This document shows positions 51,720-61,011 of a DNA stretch of 64,000 nt, one piece after another. The position numbers and the translations under genes are program-made. Numbering within the stretch: the first letter of the stretch is position 1; every line of letters begins with the position of its first letter. Below the pieces are notes generated by a model, which did no database searches, was not told where the DNA came from, and saw nothing but the letters and a program-made list of their open reading frames with translations. This DNA comes from Anaerolineaceae bacterium (lineage in GTDB: Bacteria; Chloroflexota; Anaerolineae; Aggregatilineales; Phototrophicaceae): the NCBI GenBank assembly GCA_028818375.1, contig JAPPOB010000007.1, forward strand, positions 288,490 to 352,489, written 5' to 3'.

Positions 51720-52544
51720 TTAAAACTGGCCGTTGAGTGGCCTGGATATCCGGTGACGGCAAGGTGTTTTCCACCGAAGGTCGGGATGTACCCAGGGAAT
51801 TAAGCCGGGCTGAAAGTCAGGGACGATGCCTCGCACAAGATTTAAGACCTGTGTTGACAACTTGTCCTTGGCGATAGTCTTGCTTGCCATTTTGCGAGTC
51901 ACCGGATCAACAGTTGCGTAGCCGCGGTTTAGTCGGAATTGCATGGCTCCAAGTAAAACATCAAGACATTGCAGCAAGTCACTTTCTCGTGAATCAATCT
52001 CACCTATCGCGTCTGTACGGATATGGAATTCGCCATCGTTTGATGTAAGAAATTCTTTGGAGTGACCGTTGAGAGCGTATAGAGACGCAAAAAACTCCTG
52101 TTTTTGGGAAGGTGTGCCGGGAAGGTTATCCAATCGAATTTGCAGGTAGATCCTGCCAGGACCAAGATCACTGTAGCGATAGTCAAAGGCATGCTCAATA
52201 AACTGATAGTAAAGCAGAGAATATTTGTTCGCGCGATGATGTTTGGACAATTTGCGTGGCAGGAGAGAGTTCGGCGTAAACATGATCCGAACCTTGACGT
52301 CACCAGATCGAACGAAATTGAAGAAGAAGGACACAAGCTGAATGTATTTCTCAAGGTAGTTACGTGAGGTTTTCTTCCATTTCACCTCGTTGCGCAGATT
52401 GAGGCGCAACTTTTCTTCCGCCAGCGCAGACGACACAGGCTCCACTCTGTCCGAGGAAATCAACAGGCCGCCAAAAAAGTTGGAATAACGAGGCCCCTTT
52501 TGCGTTGATTCATCAGCAATGAGGATAAATTCTCGCGGCGTCAC
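51720..52544 (-). CDS. DUF3800 protein
   Basis: 274 residues from GTG 52544. The N-terminal ILIADESTQKG corresponds to the DES motif of DUF3800, and LQCLDVLLGAMQF to the late Q..D.....A motif. The family has an RNase H-like pattern of acidic residues and is common in mobile elements and defence neighbourhoods. Composition is AT-rich. The middle carries many aromatic residues. It is alone, between the small protein at 51.3 kb and clpC. Its stop at 51720 has no strong terminator. Confidence 0.7.
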   Translation of the reverse strand: MTPREFILIADESTQKGPRYSNFFGGLLISSDRVEPVSSALAEEKLRLNLRNEVKWKKTSRNYLEKYIQLVSFFFNFVRSGDVKVRIMFTPNSLLPRKLSKHHRANKYSLLYYQFIEHAFDYRYSDLGPGRIYLQIRLDNLPGTPSQKQEFFASLYALNGHSKEFLTSNDGEFHIRTDAIGEIDSRESDLLQCLDVLLGAMQFRLNRGYATVDPVTRKMASKTIAKDKLSTQVLNLVRGIVPDFQPGLIPWVHPDLRWKTPCRHRISRPLNGQF

Positions 52545-52590
52545 CAGCTGCTCCTGACTTCAATAAAATGCAACAAAGCATGACAGGCAC

Positions 52591-52621
52591 AAAACGCCCC
52601 CGGTCGAAGGCCGGGGGCGTT
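52591..52621 (-). terminator. clpC terminator
   Basis: A perfect 11-bp stem (52593-52603 with 52611-52621, 7-base loop) that reads into TTTTGTG on the minus strand, 19 bases past the clpC stop. Confidence 0.85.
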
Positions 52622-52639
52622 GAGGTTAACACAGGGGTC

Positions 52640-55138
52640 TCAGGCCTGGTCCTGCTCCAGGTCCTGGTCGACGCGGGGCTGCGTCAGGGTCAACCAGTCG
52701 GGGCCGGCGCCCTCGTGGCGCTCGAAGAGCAGGTCACCGTCCTGCTCGTCAATGCGTACCAGATCGCCGGGGGTGAAATCGCCGCGCAGCAAGCGGATGC
52801 TGAGGGGATTTTCGACGAAGCGTTGCAGGGCGCGGCGCAGCGGGCGGGCGCCGAACTGCGGGTCGTAGCCGCGTTGCGCCAGCCAGCGACGGGCCGCTTC
52901 GGTCAACTGCACGTCGACGCCCAACTCGCGCAGGCGGTCGGCCACGGCGTGCATTTGCAGGTCGACGATCTGCTCCACGTCCTCCGGCGACAGCGTGGCG
53001 AAGATGATGATTTCGTCGATGCGGTTCAGGAATTCGGGGCGGAAGGTATCGTGCACGGCCTTTTCGATGCGGCCGTGGTCGGCGACGGCGAGCTCGTCGG
53101 CGGGTTGCACGAATCCCAGCGCGCCGCCACGACGCACGAAGTCCGTCCCCAGGTTGCTGGTCATGATGATGACGGCGTTGCGGAAATCGACCACGCGCCC
53201 CTGGCCGTCGGTCAGTCGTCCGTCCTCAAGGATTTGCAGCAGCGCGTTCCAGACGTCGGGGTGTGCCTTTTCGATCTCGTCAAAGAGCACGACGCGGTAG
53301 GGGCGCCGGCGCAGGGCCTCGGTCAACTGGCCGCCTTCCTCATAGCCGACGTAGCCGGGAGGCGCGCCGAAGAGCCGGCTGACGGTGTGCTGCTCGCGGT
53401 ATTCGCTCATGTCGATGCGCACCATGGCCTCCTCGTCATCGAAGAGGAAACCGGCCAGCGCGCGCGCCAGCTCGGTCTTGCCGACGCCGCTGGCGCCGAG
53501 AAAGATGAAGGAGCCGATCGGCCGGCGCGGGTCCTTGAGGCCGCTGCGCGAGCGGCGGATGGCGTCCGCGAGGGCCGAGACGGCCTCGTCCTGGCCGATG
53601 ATGTGTTCGTGCAGCGCGTCCTCCATGCGCAGCAGCTTTTCACTCTCGGTCTCCAGCATTTGCTGCACGGGGATGCCGGTCCACTGGGCGATGACCGCGG
53701 CGATGTCCTCGGCCTCGACGACCTCGTCGAGGGTGTTTTCCTGCTGCCAGCGATCGCGCTGTGTGCCGAAGTCCTCTTCCAGCTGCAGGCGGCGCATCTT
53801 GAATTGCGCGGCGCTTTCGTAATCGCGCGCCAGGCTGGCGGCCTCCTCCTCGGCGGTGAGGCGGTCGATCTCGGTCTTGAGCGCCTTGAGGTCCTCGGGC
53901 AGCGAGAAGAGCGCGACGCGCAGTTTGGCCGCAGCCTCATCGAGGAGATCGATGGCCTTGTCGGGCAGGTTGCGCTCGGTCACGTAGCGGTCCGAAAGGC
54001 GCGCGGCGGCGACGACGGCGTTGTCGGCGATGTTGACCTTGTGATGCGCCTCGTAGCGGTCGCGCAGGCCGCGCAGCATCTCGATGGTCTCGTCGACGCC
54101 CGGTTCCTCGACGAAGACGGGCGCGAAACGGCGATCGAGGGCGCTGTCCTTTTCGATGTACTGGCGATATTCGTCGAGCGTGGAGGCGCCGATGGCATTG
54201 AGTTCGCCGCGCGCCAGGGCCGGCTTCATCATGTTGCCGGCGTCGAGCGCGCCCTGGGCCGCGCCCGCGCCCACCACCTGATGCAACTCGTCGATGAAGA
54301 GGATGATTTCGCCCTGGGAGCGTTGCACCTCCTCGATGGAGGACTTGAGGCGCTCCTCGAATTCGCCACGGAAGCGGCTGCCGGCCAGCATGGCGCCCAG
54401 GTCCAGGCTGACGACCTTGCGCCCCAGCAAGAGTTCGGGCACGTCGCCGCTGTCGATCTTCTGCGCCAGGCCCTCGGCGATGGCCGTCTTGCCCACGCCG
54501 GCCTCGCCGATCAGCACCGGGTTGTTCTTGGTGCGGCGGCTGAGGATCTGGATGACGCGCAGGATTTCGGCGTCGCGGCCGATGACGGGGTCGAGTTTGC
54601 CCTCCGCGGCGAGGCGCGTCAGGTCGCGGCTGTATTTCTCCAGCGTGCGCCAGCGGCTCTCGGCCTGGGGGTCGGTGACGCGCTGGCCGCCGCGCATGTC
54701 GTGGATGGCGTTGTTGACGCGCTCGCGGGTGATGTTGTGGCCGGAGAGGACGCGCGAGACGCTGGTGTTGCGCTCCTTGAGGATGGCGAGGAAGATGTGC
54801 TCGGTGGAGATGTACTCGTCGTTCAGCTGGTTGGCTTCCTCGGTGGCGAGGTCGATGATGCGCTTGACGCGCGGCGTGATGAAGACCTGACCGGTGCCGC
54901 CGCCGTAGATGGCGGCCTTTGGGCTGGCGCGCAACACCTCGTCAAGGCGGGCGCGAATGGCGTTGGCGTCGCTGTCGAGCTGGTCCAGCAGCTGGGGAAT
55001 GGCGCCGTCTTCCTGCTCCAGCAGGGCCAGCAGGATGTGTTCGGTATCGACCTGGTTGTGTCCGTAACGCTGCAGGATCTCGTAGGCGCGGGCGGCGGCG
55101 TCCTGGGCGCGTTCGGTGAAGCGTTCAAAGCGCATCAT
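52640..55138 (-). CDS. clpC: ATP-dependent Clp protease ATPase subunit, ClpC type
   Basis: 832 residues. An N-domain with two Clp_N repeats ([30 protein letters not shown]). AAA1 has GEAGVGKT and [16 protein letters not shown] short middle segment (about 55 residues, [24 protein letters not shown]-like) replaces the long ClpB coiled coil. AAA2 has [14 protein letters not shown] and [14 protein letters not shown], and a ClpB_D2-small C-terminus follows. The short middle region and the absence of the long propeller favour ClpC over ClpB. It unfolds proteins for ClpP. GGAG lies about 10 bases before ATG 55138; 55135 is also possible. It ends at a strong terminator. Confidence 0.93.
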   Translation of the reverse strand: MMRFERFTERAQDAAARAYEILQRYGHNQVDTEHILLALLEQEDGAIPQLLDQLDSDANAIRARLDEVLRASPKAAIYGGGTGQVFITPRVKRIIDLATEEANQLNDEYISTEHIFLAILKERNTSVSRVLSGHNITRERVNNAIHDMRGGQRVTDPQAESRWRTLEKYSRDLTRLAAEGKLDPVIGRDAEILRVIQILSRRTKNNPVLIGEAGVGKTAIAEGLAQKIDSGDVPELLLGRKVVSLDLGAMLAGSRFRGEFEERLKSSIEEVQRSQGEIILFIDELHQVVGAGAAQGALDAGNMMKPALARGELNAIGASTLDEYRQYIEKDSALDRRFAPVFVEEPGVDETIEMLRGLRDRYEAHHKVNIADNAVVAAARLSDRYVTERNLPDKAIDLLDEAAAKLRVALFSLPEDLKALKTEIDRLTAEEEAASLARDYESAAQFKMRRLQLEEDFGTQRDRWQQENTLDEVVEAEDIAAVIAQWTGIPVQQMLETESEKLLRMEDALHEHIIGQDEAVSALADAIRRSRSGLKDPRRPIGSFIFLGASGVGKTELARALAGFLFDDEEAMVRIDMSEYREQHTVSRLFGAPPGYVGYEEGGQLTEALRRRPYRVVLFDEIEKAHPDVWNALLQILEDGRLTDGQGRVVDFRNAVIIMTSNLGTDFVRRGGALGFVQPADELAVADHGRIEKAVHDTFRPEFLNRIDEIIIFATLSPEDVEQIVDLQMHAVADRLRELGVDVQLTEAARRWLAQRGYDPQFGARPLRRALQRFVENPLSIRLLRGDFTPGDLVRIDEQDGDLLFERHEGAGPDWLTLTQPRVDQDLEQDQA

Positions 55139-55328
55139 GGGCGGTGGTCTCCGGTGTTGGCCGTGCGGCAGCGGGCGGGCGAGGGCGTCACCCGAACGCT
55201 GCGTCAAGCATACCCCGTCCCGGGCGCGAACTGTGTTTGCATTCTGTTAGTATTTCAGAGTCGAAAAGGGCAGTGTCGGACATTTGGTGTGAAACGCAAG
55301 ATTGAGAGAAAAGGCAATTTGTGAAGTT

Positions 55329-55358
55329 TTGAAGTGTGGAAGGTACACTGCTTATACT
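55329..55358 (+). promoter_or_regulatory. Promoter of the methylase-endonuclease pair
   Basis: TTGAAG (55329-55334), 18-base spacer, TATACT (55353-55358). An AGTGT/ACACT inverted pair lies inside the spacer. Confidence 0.55.
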
Positions 55359-55421
55359 GGTAATGCGAAGCATGGATTGAAACAAAAAGGGAAGCTGTTC
55401 AGGAACGCAAAAGGATATCCA

Positions 55422-56132
55422 ATGTCTCTCTCGACAACATCGTCGCAAGTTACCAAGAAAAGAAAATCACCAGAAGGTGTCACTACCAGCGACATAATTC
55501 GCAGCGCACACAGCGGATTCAATGAGGATGTATTTCCGAAAATCCTCAATTTGCATGTTCCAGTTGGCTCCGTAGTTGCGGATGTCACATACGGCAAAGG
55601 CATTTTCTGGAAGAAAGTTCCTGAGGGCACCTATGACCTTCTGGCATCGGACATCGAAACTGGTGTCGATTGTCGTGATTTGCCATATGAATCGGGTTCC
55701 ATCGATTGTGTCGTTCTAGACCCACCTTATATGGAAGGATTTTACCGGAGCAACGCCAAACATCTCGCTGGACAAGGCACGTACAATGCCTTTCGCGAAA
55801 CGTACTCCAATGGAGTTGCGCAGTCCGGCCCGAAATATCATGCGGCAGTGCTTGACCTATATTTCAAAGCTGGCAAAGAAGCTTTCAGGGTGCTTCGCCG
55901 AAATGGCGTTTTCATCGTGAAATGCCAAGACGAAGTTAGTGCGAACATGCAGCACCTAACGCATGTCGAACTCATCAATGAGTTCACGACGTACGGATTT
56001 TACGCCAAGGACCTGTTTGTGCTCGTGCGAGCGAACCGCCCGGCGGTTAGCCGGATTGTCAAGCAAGTACACGCCCGCAAAAACCATTCGTATTTCCTCG
56101 TATTCGTAAAGGTAGGCGGAAAGGACTTGTAG
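55422..56132 (+). CDS. DNA methyltransferase of a Type II restriction-modification pair
   Basis: 236 residues. I start at ATG 55422 because AAAAGGATATCC lies just upstream and the earlier in-frame residues have no homology-like pattern. [14 protein letters not shown] is a diverged SAM motif [13 protein letters not shown] is the catalytic DPPY motif of N6-adenine or N4-cytosine methylases. [18 protein letters not shown] is the later conserved strand. An AT-rich gene, with the endonuclease gene 14 bases downstream. It would protect the host DNA from that enzyme. No homologous gene is seen elsewhere in the window. Confidence 0.8.
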   Translation: MSLSTTSSQVTKKRKSPEGVTTSDIIRSAHSGFNEDVFPKILNLHVPVGSVVADVTYGKGIFWKKVPEGTYDLLASDIETGVDCRDLPYESGSIDCVVLDPPYMEGFYRSNAKHLAGQGTYNAFRETYSNGVAQSGPKYHAAVLDLYFKAGKEAFRVLRRNGVFIVKCQDEVSANMQHLTHVELINEFTTYGFYAKDLFVLVRANRPAVSRIVKQVHARKNHSYFLVFVKVGGKDL

Positions 56133-56146
56133 AAGCCAACGTTGAT

Positions 56147-56746
56147 ATGGGGATCATTGAGGATTGGGGAATAACGATTGATGATTTAGATGCGGTTCTG
56201 TCTGAACGGCCTAGTGTCCGAGGCATTTTGGTGGGATTCTTGGCCGAGTACAAATTGCAACGAACAATCTTTTCGGATGCCCGCATTCATAGATTGATAC
56301 GTTATGATGACCATGATCGAAGCCGTCCTGCGGACTTCAGTTTGGAGTTTCAGGGCACACAAATCACGGTAGAAGTGAAATCTCTGCAAACGAAGTCTGT
56401 GCGCGGCAAAAATGGCGGTTACTTCGGAAGATGTCAAGTCGATGCGAGTGACAAGCGCACAATTTCTCTTCCGGATGGCAGTAGTCTCGCAACAACGTGC
56501 CTGCTGGCGGATACGTTTGATATCTTGGCAATTAATCTGTTTGAGTTCCGGCAGATTTGGGAATTCGCCTTTATAAGGAACAAAGAACTGCCACGTTCGC
56601 GTCACAGGGCATATTCAGAGACGCAACGGCAGTTCCTGCTTGCCACCTCTGTTCCCGTTGATTGGCCACTTGAACCACCATTTCACGACAGCCCGTTTCC
56701 CCTTTTGGAAGAAATCGCGCGGGAGAGGCGTAGCACACGGCGGTGA
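56147..56746 (+). CDS. Putative Type II restriction endonuclease (PD-(D/E)xK)
   Basis: 199 residues. RPADFSLEFQGTQITVEVKS contains a PD-(D/E)xK pattern: Asp in ADF, then E-V-K about 14 residues later, the metal-binding core of many restriction enzymes. A downstream helical region and a C-terminus rich in aromatic and basic residues complete it. It directly follows the methylase gene (14 bases), as expected for a Type II system. I do not recognise a named enzyme. The AT-rich composition is shared with the methylase. Confidence 0.7.
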   Translation: MGIIEDWGITIDDLDAVLSERPSVRGILVGFLAEYKLQRTIFSDARIHRLIRYDDHDRSRPADFSLEFQGTQITVEVKSLQTKSVRGKNGGYFGRCQVDASDKRTISLPDGSSLATTCLLADTFDILAINLFEFRQIWEFAFIRNKELPRSRHRAYSETQRQFLLATSVPVDWPLEPPFHDSPFPLLEEIARERRSTRR

Positions 56747-56858
56747 GGCAAGTCGAGGCGAAGAGAAGAAATCGCCAAAAGAGGCTTCTCCAACGATTAC
56801 GCAAGCGCAGGGGCGCCAATCCACGAAAGTGCGTGGCAACGAGCAAAAATCTCAATCT

Positions 56859-57896
56859 GTGAACACAACGGTCCTGCCCGTCAACCCGCGTTATCCGCAG
56901 GCGAAGGCCATCGCCGCGGCGGCGCGCGCCCTGCAACAGGGCGGCCTGGTGGCCTTCCCGACCGAGACGGTTTACGGTCTCGGCGCCAACGCCATGGACG
57001 CCGACGCCATCCGGCGTCTCTACCGGGCCAAGCAGCGCCCGGCCGGCAACCCGCTGATCGTGCACGTCGCCGACCTGGCGCAACTGGAGGGACTGGCCGT
57101 CGATATACCGGACCCGGCGCTGCAGCTGGCGCAGCGCTTCTGGCCTGGCCCGCTGACCCTCGTGCTCAAACGGCATCCGGCGCTGCCGGACCTTATCGCG
57201 CCGCAGCGCGATACGGTGGCCCTGCGCTTGCCGGCGCACGCGGTCGCACAGGCCCTGATTCGGGCGACCGGTCACCCGCTGGTGGCCCCCAGCGCCAACC
57301 GTTTCGCGCGGCCCAGCGCGACGCGCGCGGCCCACGTCCTGGCGGACCTGGAGGGACGCATCGACCTGCTGCTAGATGGCGGGCCGACGCGCATCGGGCT
57401 GGAATCGACGGTGCTGGACCTGAGCCGCCAGGCGCCCGTCCTGCTGCGGCCGGGCGCCATCACGCTGGAGCAGTTGCGCGCGCAACTCGCGGATGTGCGC
57501 AGCGGCGGCGCGATGCTGGACCTTGACGATGACGACGCGCTGCCGGAGTCGCCGGGCCAGTATCGGCGCCACTACTCGCCGCGAGCGGAACTGCTGCTGT
57601 ACGAAGGTGAGGAGGGGGCCGTGCTGGCCGCCATGCAGGACGCCGTCCGCGCCCATGCGGGCAGGGGTCGGCGAGTCGGGCTGCTGGGCGCGCTGCCAGA
57701 CCTGGCGGACTGTGAACAGGTGTCGCCAGGCGAGGGCCAGGAAGCGACAGGGCGCGGACTCTTCGCGGCGTTGCGCGAACTGGATGCGCGCGGCGTGGAC
57801 GTCATTCTCGCGCGTCTGGAAGAGTCGGGTGGGCTCGGCGCGGCGATTAACGACCGACTGCGGCGCGCGGCGGAAGGGCGCATCATCCGGGTGTGA
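56859..57896 (+). CDS. L-threonylcarbamoyladenylate synthase (Sua5)
   Basis: 345 residues from GTG 56859. The YrdC-like domain has the expected blocks: GGLVAFPTETVYGLGANA, AKQRPAGNPLIVHV, FWPGPLTLVL, VALRLPAHAVAQALI, PLVAPSANRFARPSAT. The C-terminal Sua5 domain begins near residue 215 (QYRRHYSPRAELLLYEGEEG). It makes threonylcarbamoyl-AMP from threonine, bicarbonate and ATP for the t6A37 modification of ANN-decoding tRNAs. The start is in the transition from AT-rich to GC-rich DNA, which marks the right edge of the restriction-modification insert. Confidence 0.93.
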   Translation: MNTTVLPVNPRYPQAKAIAAAARALQQGGLVAFPTETVYGLGANAMDADAIRRLYRAKQRPAGNPLIVHVADLAQLEGLAVDIPDPALQLAQRFWPGPLTLVLKRHPALPDLIAPQRDTVALRLPAHAVAQALIRATGHPLVAPSANRFARPSATRAAHVLADLEGRIDLLLDGGPTRIGLESTVLDLSRQAPVLLRPGAITLEQLRAQLADVRSGGAMLDLDDDDALPESPGQYRRHYSPRAELLLYEGEEGAVLAAMQDAVRAHAGRGRRVGLLGALPDLADCEQVSPGEGQEATGRGLFAALRELDARGVDVILARLEESGGLGAAINDRLRRAAEGRIIRV

Positions 57897-57946
57897 GCGC
57901 GGGCGTCAGGGCAGGCCGCCCTGACTGATGAAGCCGGCGGCCAGTC

Positions 57947-58723
57947 TCAGCCCAGGCGGCCCTGCACAATAAATGGCTCCGGCGCCGGATGACCCGCTGC
58001 CCGGAACTCCTGCAGGACAGCGGCGACGTCCCAGGGGACGCGGCGCAACTCGACCGTCGCGACGCCGTCGGCAAAGGTGAACAGGCCCCATTCGGCCATG
58101 CCTGGCGCGCCGAAAGACCAGCCGACGCTGCCGACGTTGGCCGCGCGCCAGTGGCCCAGGTCGCGGTCCATCTGCAGGTGGGTGTGGCCTCCGATGCCGA
58201 GGCGGCCCTCGCGGTCCAGCAGGGCGTCCAGCGCCTCCTCGGCGGGCGAATCGGGGCGCAGCGCGGTCGATTCATCGTCGCCGGGGATGGCGTGATAGCC
58301 GATCACCGGTCCGTAGTCCGGCGCGAGCAGGGACAGTTCGCGGCCCGCAATGCCGCGCAGAAAGTCATATTCCTCCCAAGCCAGTTGCTCCACGCTCCAG
58401 TTGAGCGCCCGGTCGCGCGCGTTCCAGGCGGGCGCCAGCGCGCGCAGGCCGTCGGCATCCGCCGCCGCGGGTGTTGAGGCGGATCGCGAGCCATGCACGA
58501 GGTAGCGATCGGTGTTGCCGCCGATGACGCGCAGCTTCTCCTCACCGCATTGCGCGCGCAACTCCAGCACGCGGCGCACGCAGTCGGCCGGGCGCGGGCC
58601 GAAGGCCGCCAGATCGCCGAGCAGCCAGATTTCATCGAAATCGCCCCGGGTCTGGATGTCCGCCCAGGCGGCCTCGAAGGCCGTCCGGTTGCCGTGGATA
58701 TCCGCCAGTACCGCCAGTCGCAT
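57947..58723 (-). CDS. Metallophosphoesterase (YfcE/ApaH-like)
   Basis: 258 residues. Calcineurin-like fold: ADIHGNRTAFEAA (first metal motif), WLLGDLAAFGPRPA (GD motif), GNTDRYLV (equivalent of GNHD), the His of IGYHAIPGDD (about residue 167), and GGHTHLQMDRDL (GHTH motif). It would hydrolyse a phosphoester or phosphodiester with two divalent metals. The ATG at 58723 encodes MRLAVLADIHG. Divergent from recD2 with an 80-base intergenic region. Confidence 0.88.
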   Translation of the reverse strand: MRLAVLADIHGNRTAFEAAWADIQTRGDFDEIWLLGDLAAFGPRPADCVRRVLELRAQCGEEKLRVIGGNTDRYLVHGSRSASTPAAADADGLRALAPAWNARDRALNWSVEQLAWEEYDFLRGIAGRELSLLAPDYGPVIGYHAIPGDDESTALRPDSPAEEALDALLDREGRLGIGGHTHLQMDRDLGHWRAANVGSVGWSFGAPGMAEWGLFTFADGVATVELRRVPWDVAAVLQEFRAAGHPAPEPFIVQGRLG

Positions 58724-58803
58724 GCGCGTCCTCCCCGTCGGGCAGGAGTATAGCCGGCCAGGGGTATACTGCTGCAATCCCCGCAATCGCGAAGGCCAGG
58801 TGC

Positions 58804-61002
58804 ATGGCGACTCTCCGCGGCAGGGTGGCGCGCGTCACCTTTCGCAACCCGGAAAACGGCTACGCTGTGCTTCGTCTGGAAGCGCAGGGGCGGACGCCGT
58901 CGGGCGCGCGCAACCGCGAGGGGCGCGTGACCGTGGTGGGGGTCATGCCGCAGTTCAACGTCGGCGAGGAACTGGCATTCGCCGGCGAGTGGATCGAGGA
59001 CGCGCGCTACGGGACGCAGTTCCGCGCCGAGACGGCCACGCCGCTGCCACCGGTGGGCGAACGCGGCATCACCAGCTACTTGAGTGGCGGCCTCGTCAAG
59101 GGCATCGGCCCGCGCACGGCGGAGCGCATCGTCGACCACTTCGGCGCCGACACGCTGACGGTGCTGGAGGAGGCGCCGGAGCGTCTGACGGAGGTGCTGC
59201 GGCCGGCGCTGGCGGGGGCCCTGGCGGAGGCCTGGCGGGCGCAGCAGGACAGCCGCCACGCCCTGATCTTCCTGCAGGAGCAGGGCGTCAGCGGGCGCAT
59301 GGCGCAGCGCATCCACGAGCAACTGGGCATGGAGACCATCCCGGCGGTGCAGGCCAACCCCTGGACCCTGGCCGACGAGGTCTACGGCATCGGCTTCCGC
59401 CGCGCGGACGACATCGCGCGCAACATGGGCAAGCCGGCCGACGCGACCGAGCGCCTGCGCGCCGGTCTGCGCTTCGCGCTGTCGGAGATGACGAAGGAGG
59501 GGCACGTCTTCGCGCCCCGCGGGCAACTGCTGGCGAAAGCCGCCGACCTGCTGGCGCTGGACGACCCGGGCGCGCTGGAAGCGGTGTTGCAACGGGCGCT
59601 GCAGGCGGGCGACCTGACGCCCGGGGACGGGATCGAGGTGGAGGGCCAGGAGGCCATTTACCTGCCGGAGTGGCAGCGCGCCGAAAGCGAGGCCGCGCGG
59701 CGTCTCGCCGGGCTGGCGCGCACACCCTCGACCCTGTCGCAGCGGGCGGCGCGGCTCGACTGGTCGCGCCTCACGCCCGCTCTGGCGACGAAGGGGGACG
59801 CGGGGTTGACGGCGGAGCAGGAGGGCGCGGTGCAGGCGGCCTGCGCGCACAAGCTCAGTGTGCTCACCGGCGGCCCGGGCACCGGCAAGACAACGGCACT
59901 GAAAGGCGTGATCGCGGCGCTGGAGACGCTGAAGGCAAGCGTCGCGCTCTGCTCGCCGACGGGACGCGCGGCGCGGCGTCTGGCGCAGGCCAGCGGGCGC
60001 AGCGCCAGCACCATCCACCGCCTGCTCGGTTACAGCCCCGCGGAGGGCTACGAGCGCAACGAGGACAATCCCCTGGAGCTGGACGTGCTGATCGTCGACG
60101 AGGCCTCGATGATCGACCTGCAGCTCTTTCACCATTTGCTGCGCGCCCTGCCGCCCGCGGCGCATTTGCTGCTGGTGGGCGACGTGGACCAGTTGCCCAG
60201 CGTGGGCGCCGGCAACGTGCTGCGCGACGTTATCGCCTGCGGCCTGGCACGGGTCACGCGACTGTCCTTTATCTTCCGCCAGGACGCGGACAGCGGCATC
60301 GTCAGCAATGCGCATCGCATCAACCGCGGCCAGATGCCGCTGCTCGACAATCGCCGCGCGGGCGACTTCTTCTTCCTGGAGACGGACGCGGAACGCATCG
60401 TCGACGAGGTGGTCGGTCTGGTGCGGACGCGCCTGCCGCGGCGCTACGGCCTCGACCCGTTGCGGGACATTCAGGTGATCGCGCCCATGTATCGCGGCGC
60501 GGCCGGCATCAATGCCCTCAACGAGGCGCTGCAGGCGGCGCTCAACGGCGACCGGCGGCGGGCCGTCAGGGAGATCGGCGAGCGCCGCTTCCGCGTCGGC
60601 GACAAGGTGATGCAAACGCGCAACAACTACGAGAAGGAAGTCTTCAACGGCGACATCGGCTTCATCCACGCCATCGACGAAGACGCCGGCGGCTTCGAGG
60701 TGATGATGGACGGGCGCTTTCTCTTCTACGAGTGGGTGGAAGCCGAGGAGCTGCTGCAGGCCTGGTGCATCAGCACCCACCGCAGCCAGGGCTCGGAGTA
60801 CCCGGCGGTGGTGATGCCCCTGCTGACGCAGCACTACATGATGCTGCAGCGCAACCTGCTTTACACGGCCATCACGCGGGCGCAGCGTTTGGTGGTGATC
60901 CCCGGCTCGCGCGCGGCCATCGGCATGGCGCTGCGCAACAATCAGGTGGCGCAGCGTCACAGCGGCCTCGTGCCGCGCATTCAGGCCACGGCGGCGGGTT
61001 GA
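58804..61002 (+). CDS. recD2: RecD2-type ATP-dependent DNA helicase
   Basis: 732 residues, the typical RecD2 length. The N-terminal extension (residues 1-330) includes a helix-hairpin-helix region (GIGPRTAERIVDHFG). The SF1B motor has Walker A GGPGTGKTT near residue 355, motif II VDEASM, motif III LLVGDVDQLPSVG, and the late motifs HRSQGSEYPAVVM and LYTAITRA. It is a 5'-3' helicase in DNA repair, without RecB or RecC partners. TATACT at 58765-58770 precedes the ATG. The lack of recBC nearby is normal for RecD2. Confidence 0.95.
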   Translation: MATLRGRVARVTFRNPENGYAVLRLEAQGRTPSGARNREGRVTVVGVMPQFNVGEELAFAGEWIEDARYGTQFRAETATPLPPVGERGITSYLSGGLVKGIGPRTAERIVDHFGADTLTVLEEAPERLTEVLRPALAGALAEAWRAQQDSRHALIFLQEQGVSGRMAQRIHEQLGMETIPAVQANPWTLADEVYGIGFRRADDIARNMGKPADATERLRAGLRFALSEMTKEGHVFAPRGQLLAKAADLLALDDPGALEAVLQRALQAGDLTPGDGIEVEGQEAIYLPEWQRAESEAARRLAGLARTPSTLSQRAARLDWSRLTPALATKGDAGLTAEQEGAVQAACAHKLSVLTGGPGTGKTTALKGVIAALETLKASVALCSPTGRAARRLAQASGRSASTIHRLLGYSPAEGYERNEDNPLELDVLIVDEASMIDLQLFHHLLRALPPAAHLLLVGDVDQLPSVGAGNVLRDVIACGLARVTRLSFIFRQDADSGIVSNAHRINRGQMPLLDNRRAGDFFFLETDAERIVDEVVGLVRTRLPRRYGLDPLRDIQVIAPMYRGAAGINALNEALQAALNGDRRRAVREIGERRFRVGDKVMQTRNNYEKEVFNGDIGFIHAIDEDAGGFEVMMDGRFLFYEWVEAEELLQAWCISTHRSQGSEYPAVVMPLLTQHYMMLQRNLLYTAITRAQRLVVIPGSRAAIGMALRNNQVAQRHSGLVPRIQATAAG

Positions 61003-61011
61003 GGCGGCTCG

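Noticed and set aside
55139..55421. CIRCE (HrcA) or CtsR operator upstream of clpC
   Set aside because: No TTAGCACTC-N9-GAGTGCTAA or tandem GGTCAAA heptads are visible between 55139 and 55421, and none is visible before htpG either.
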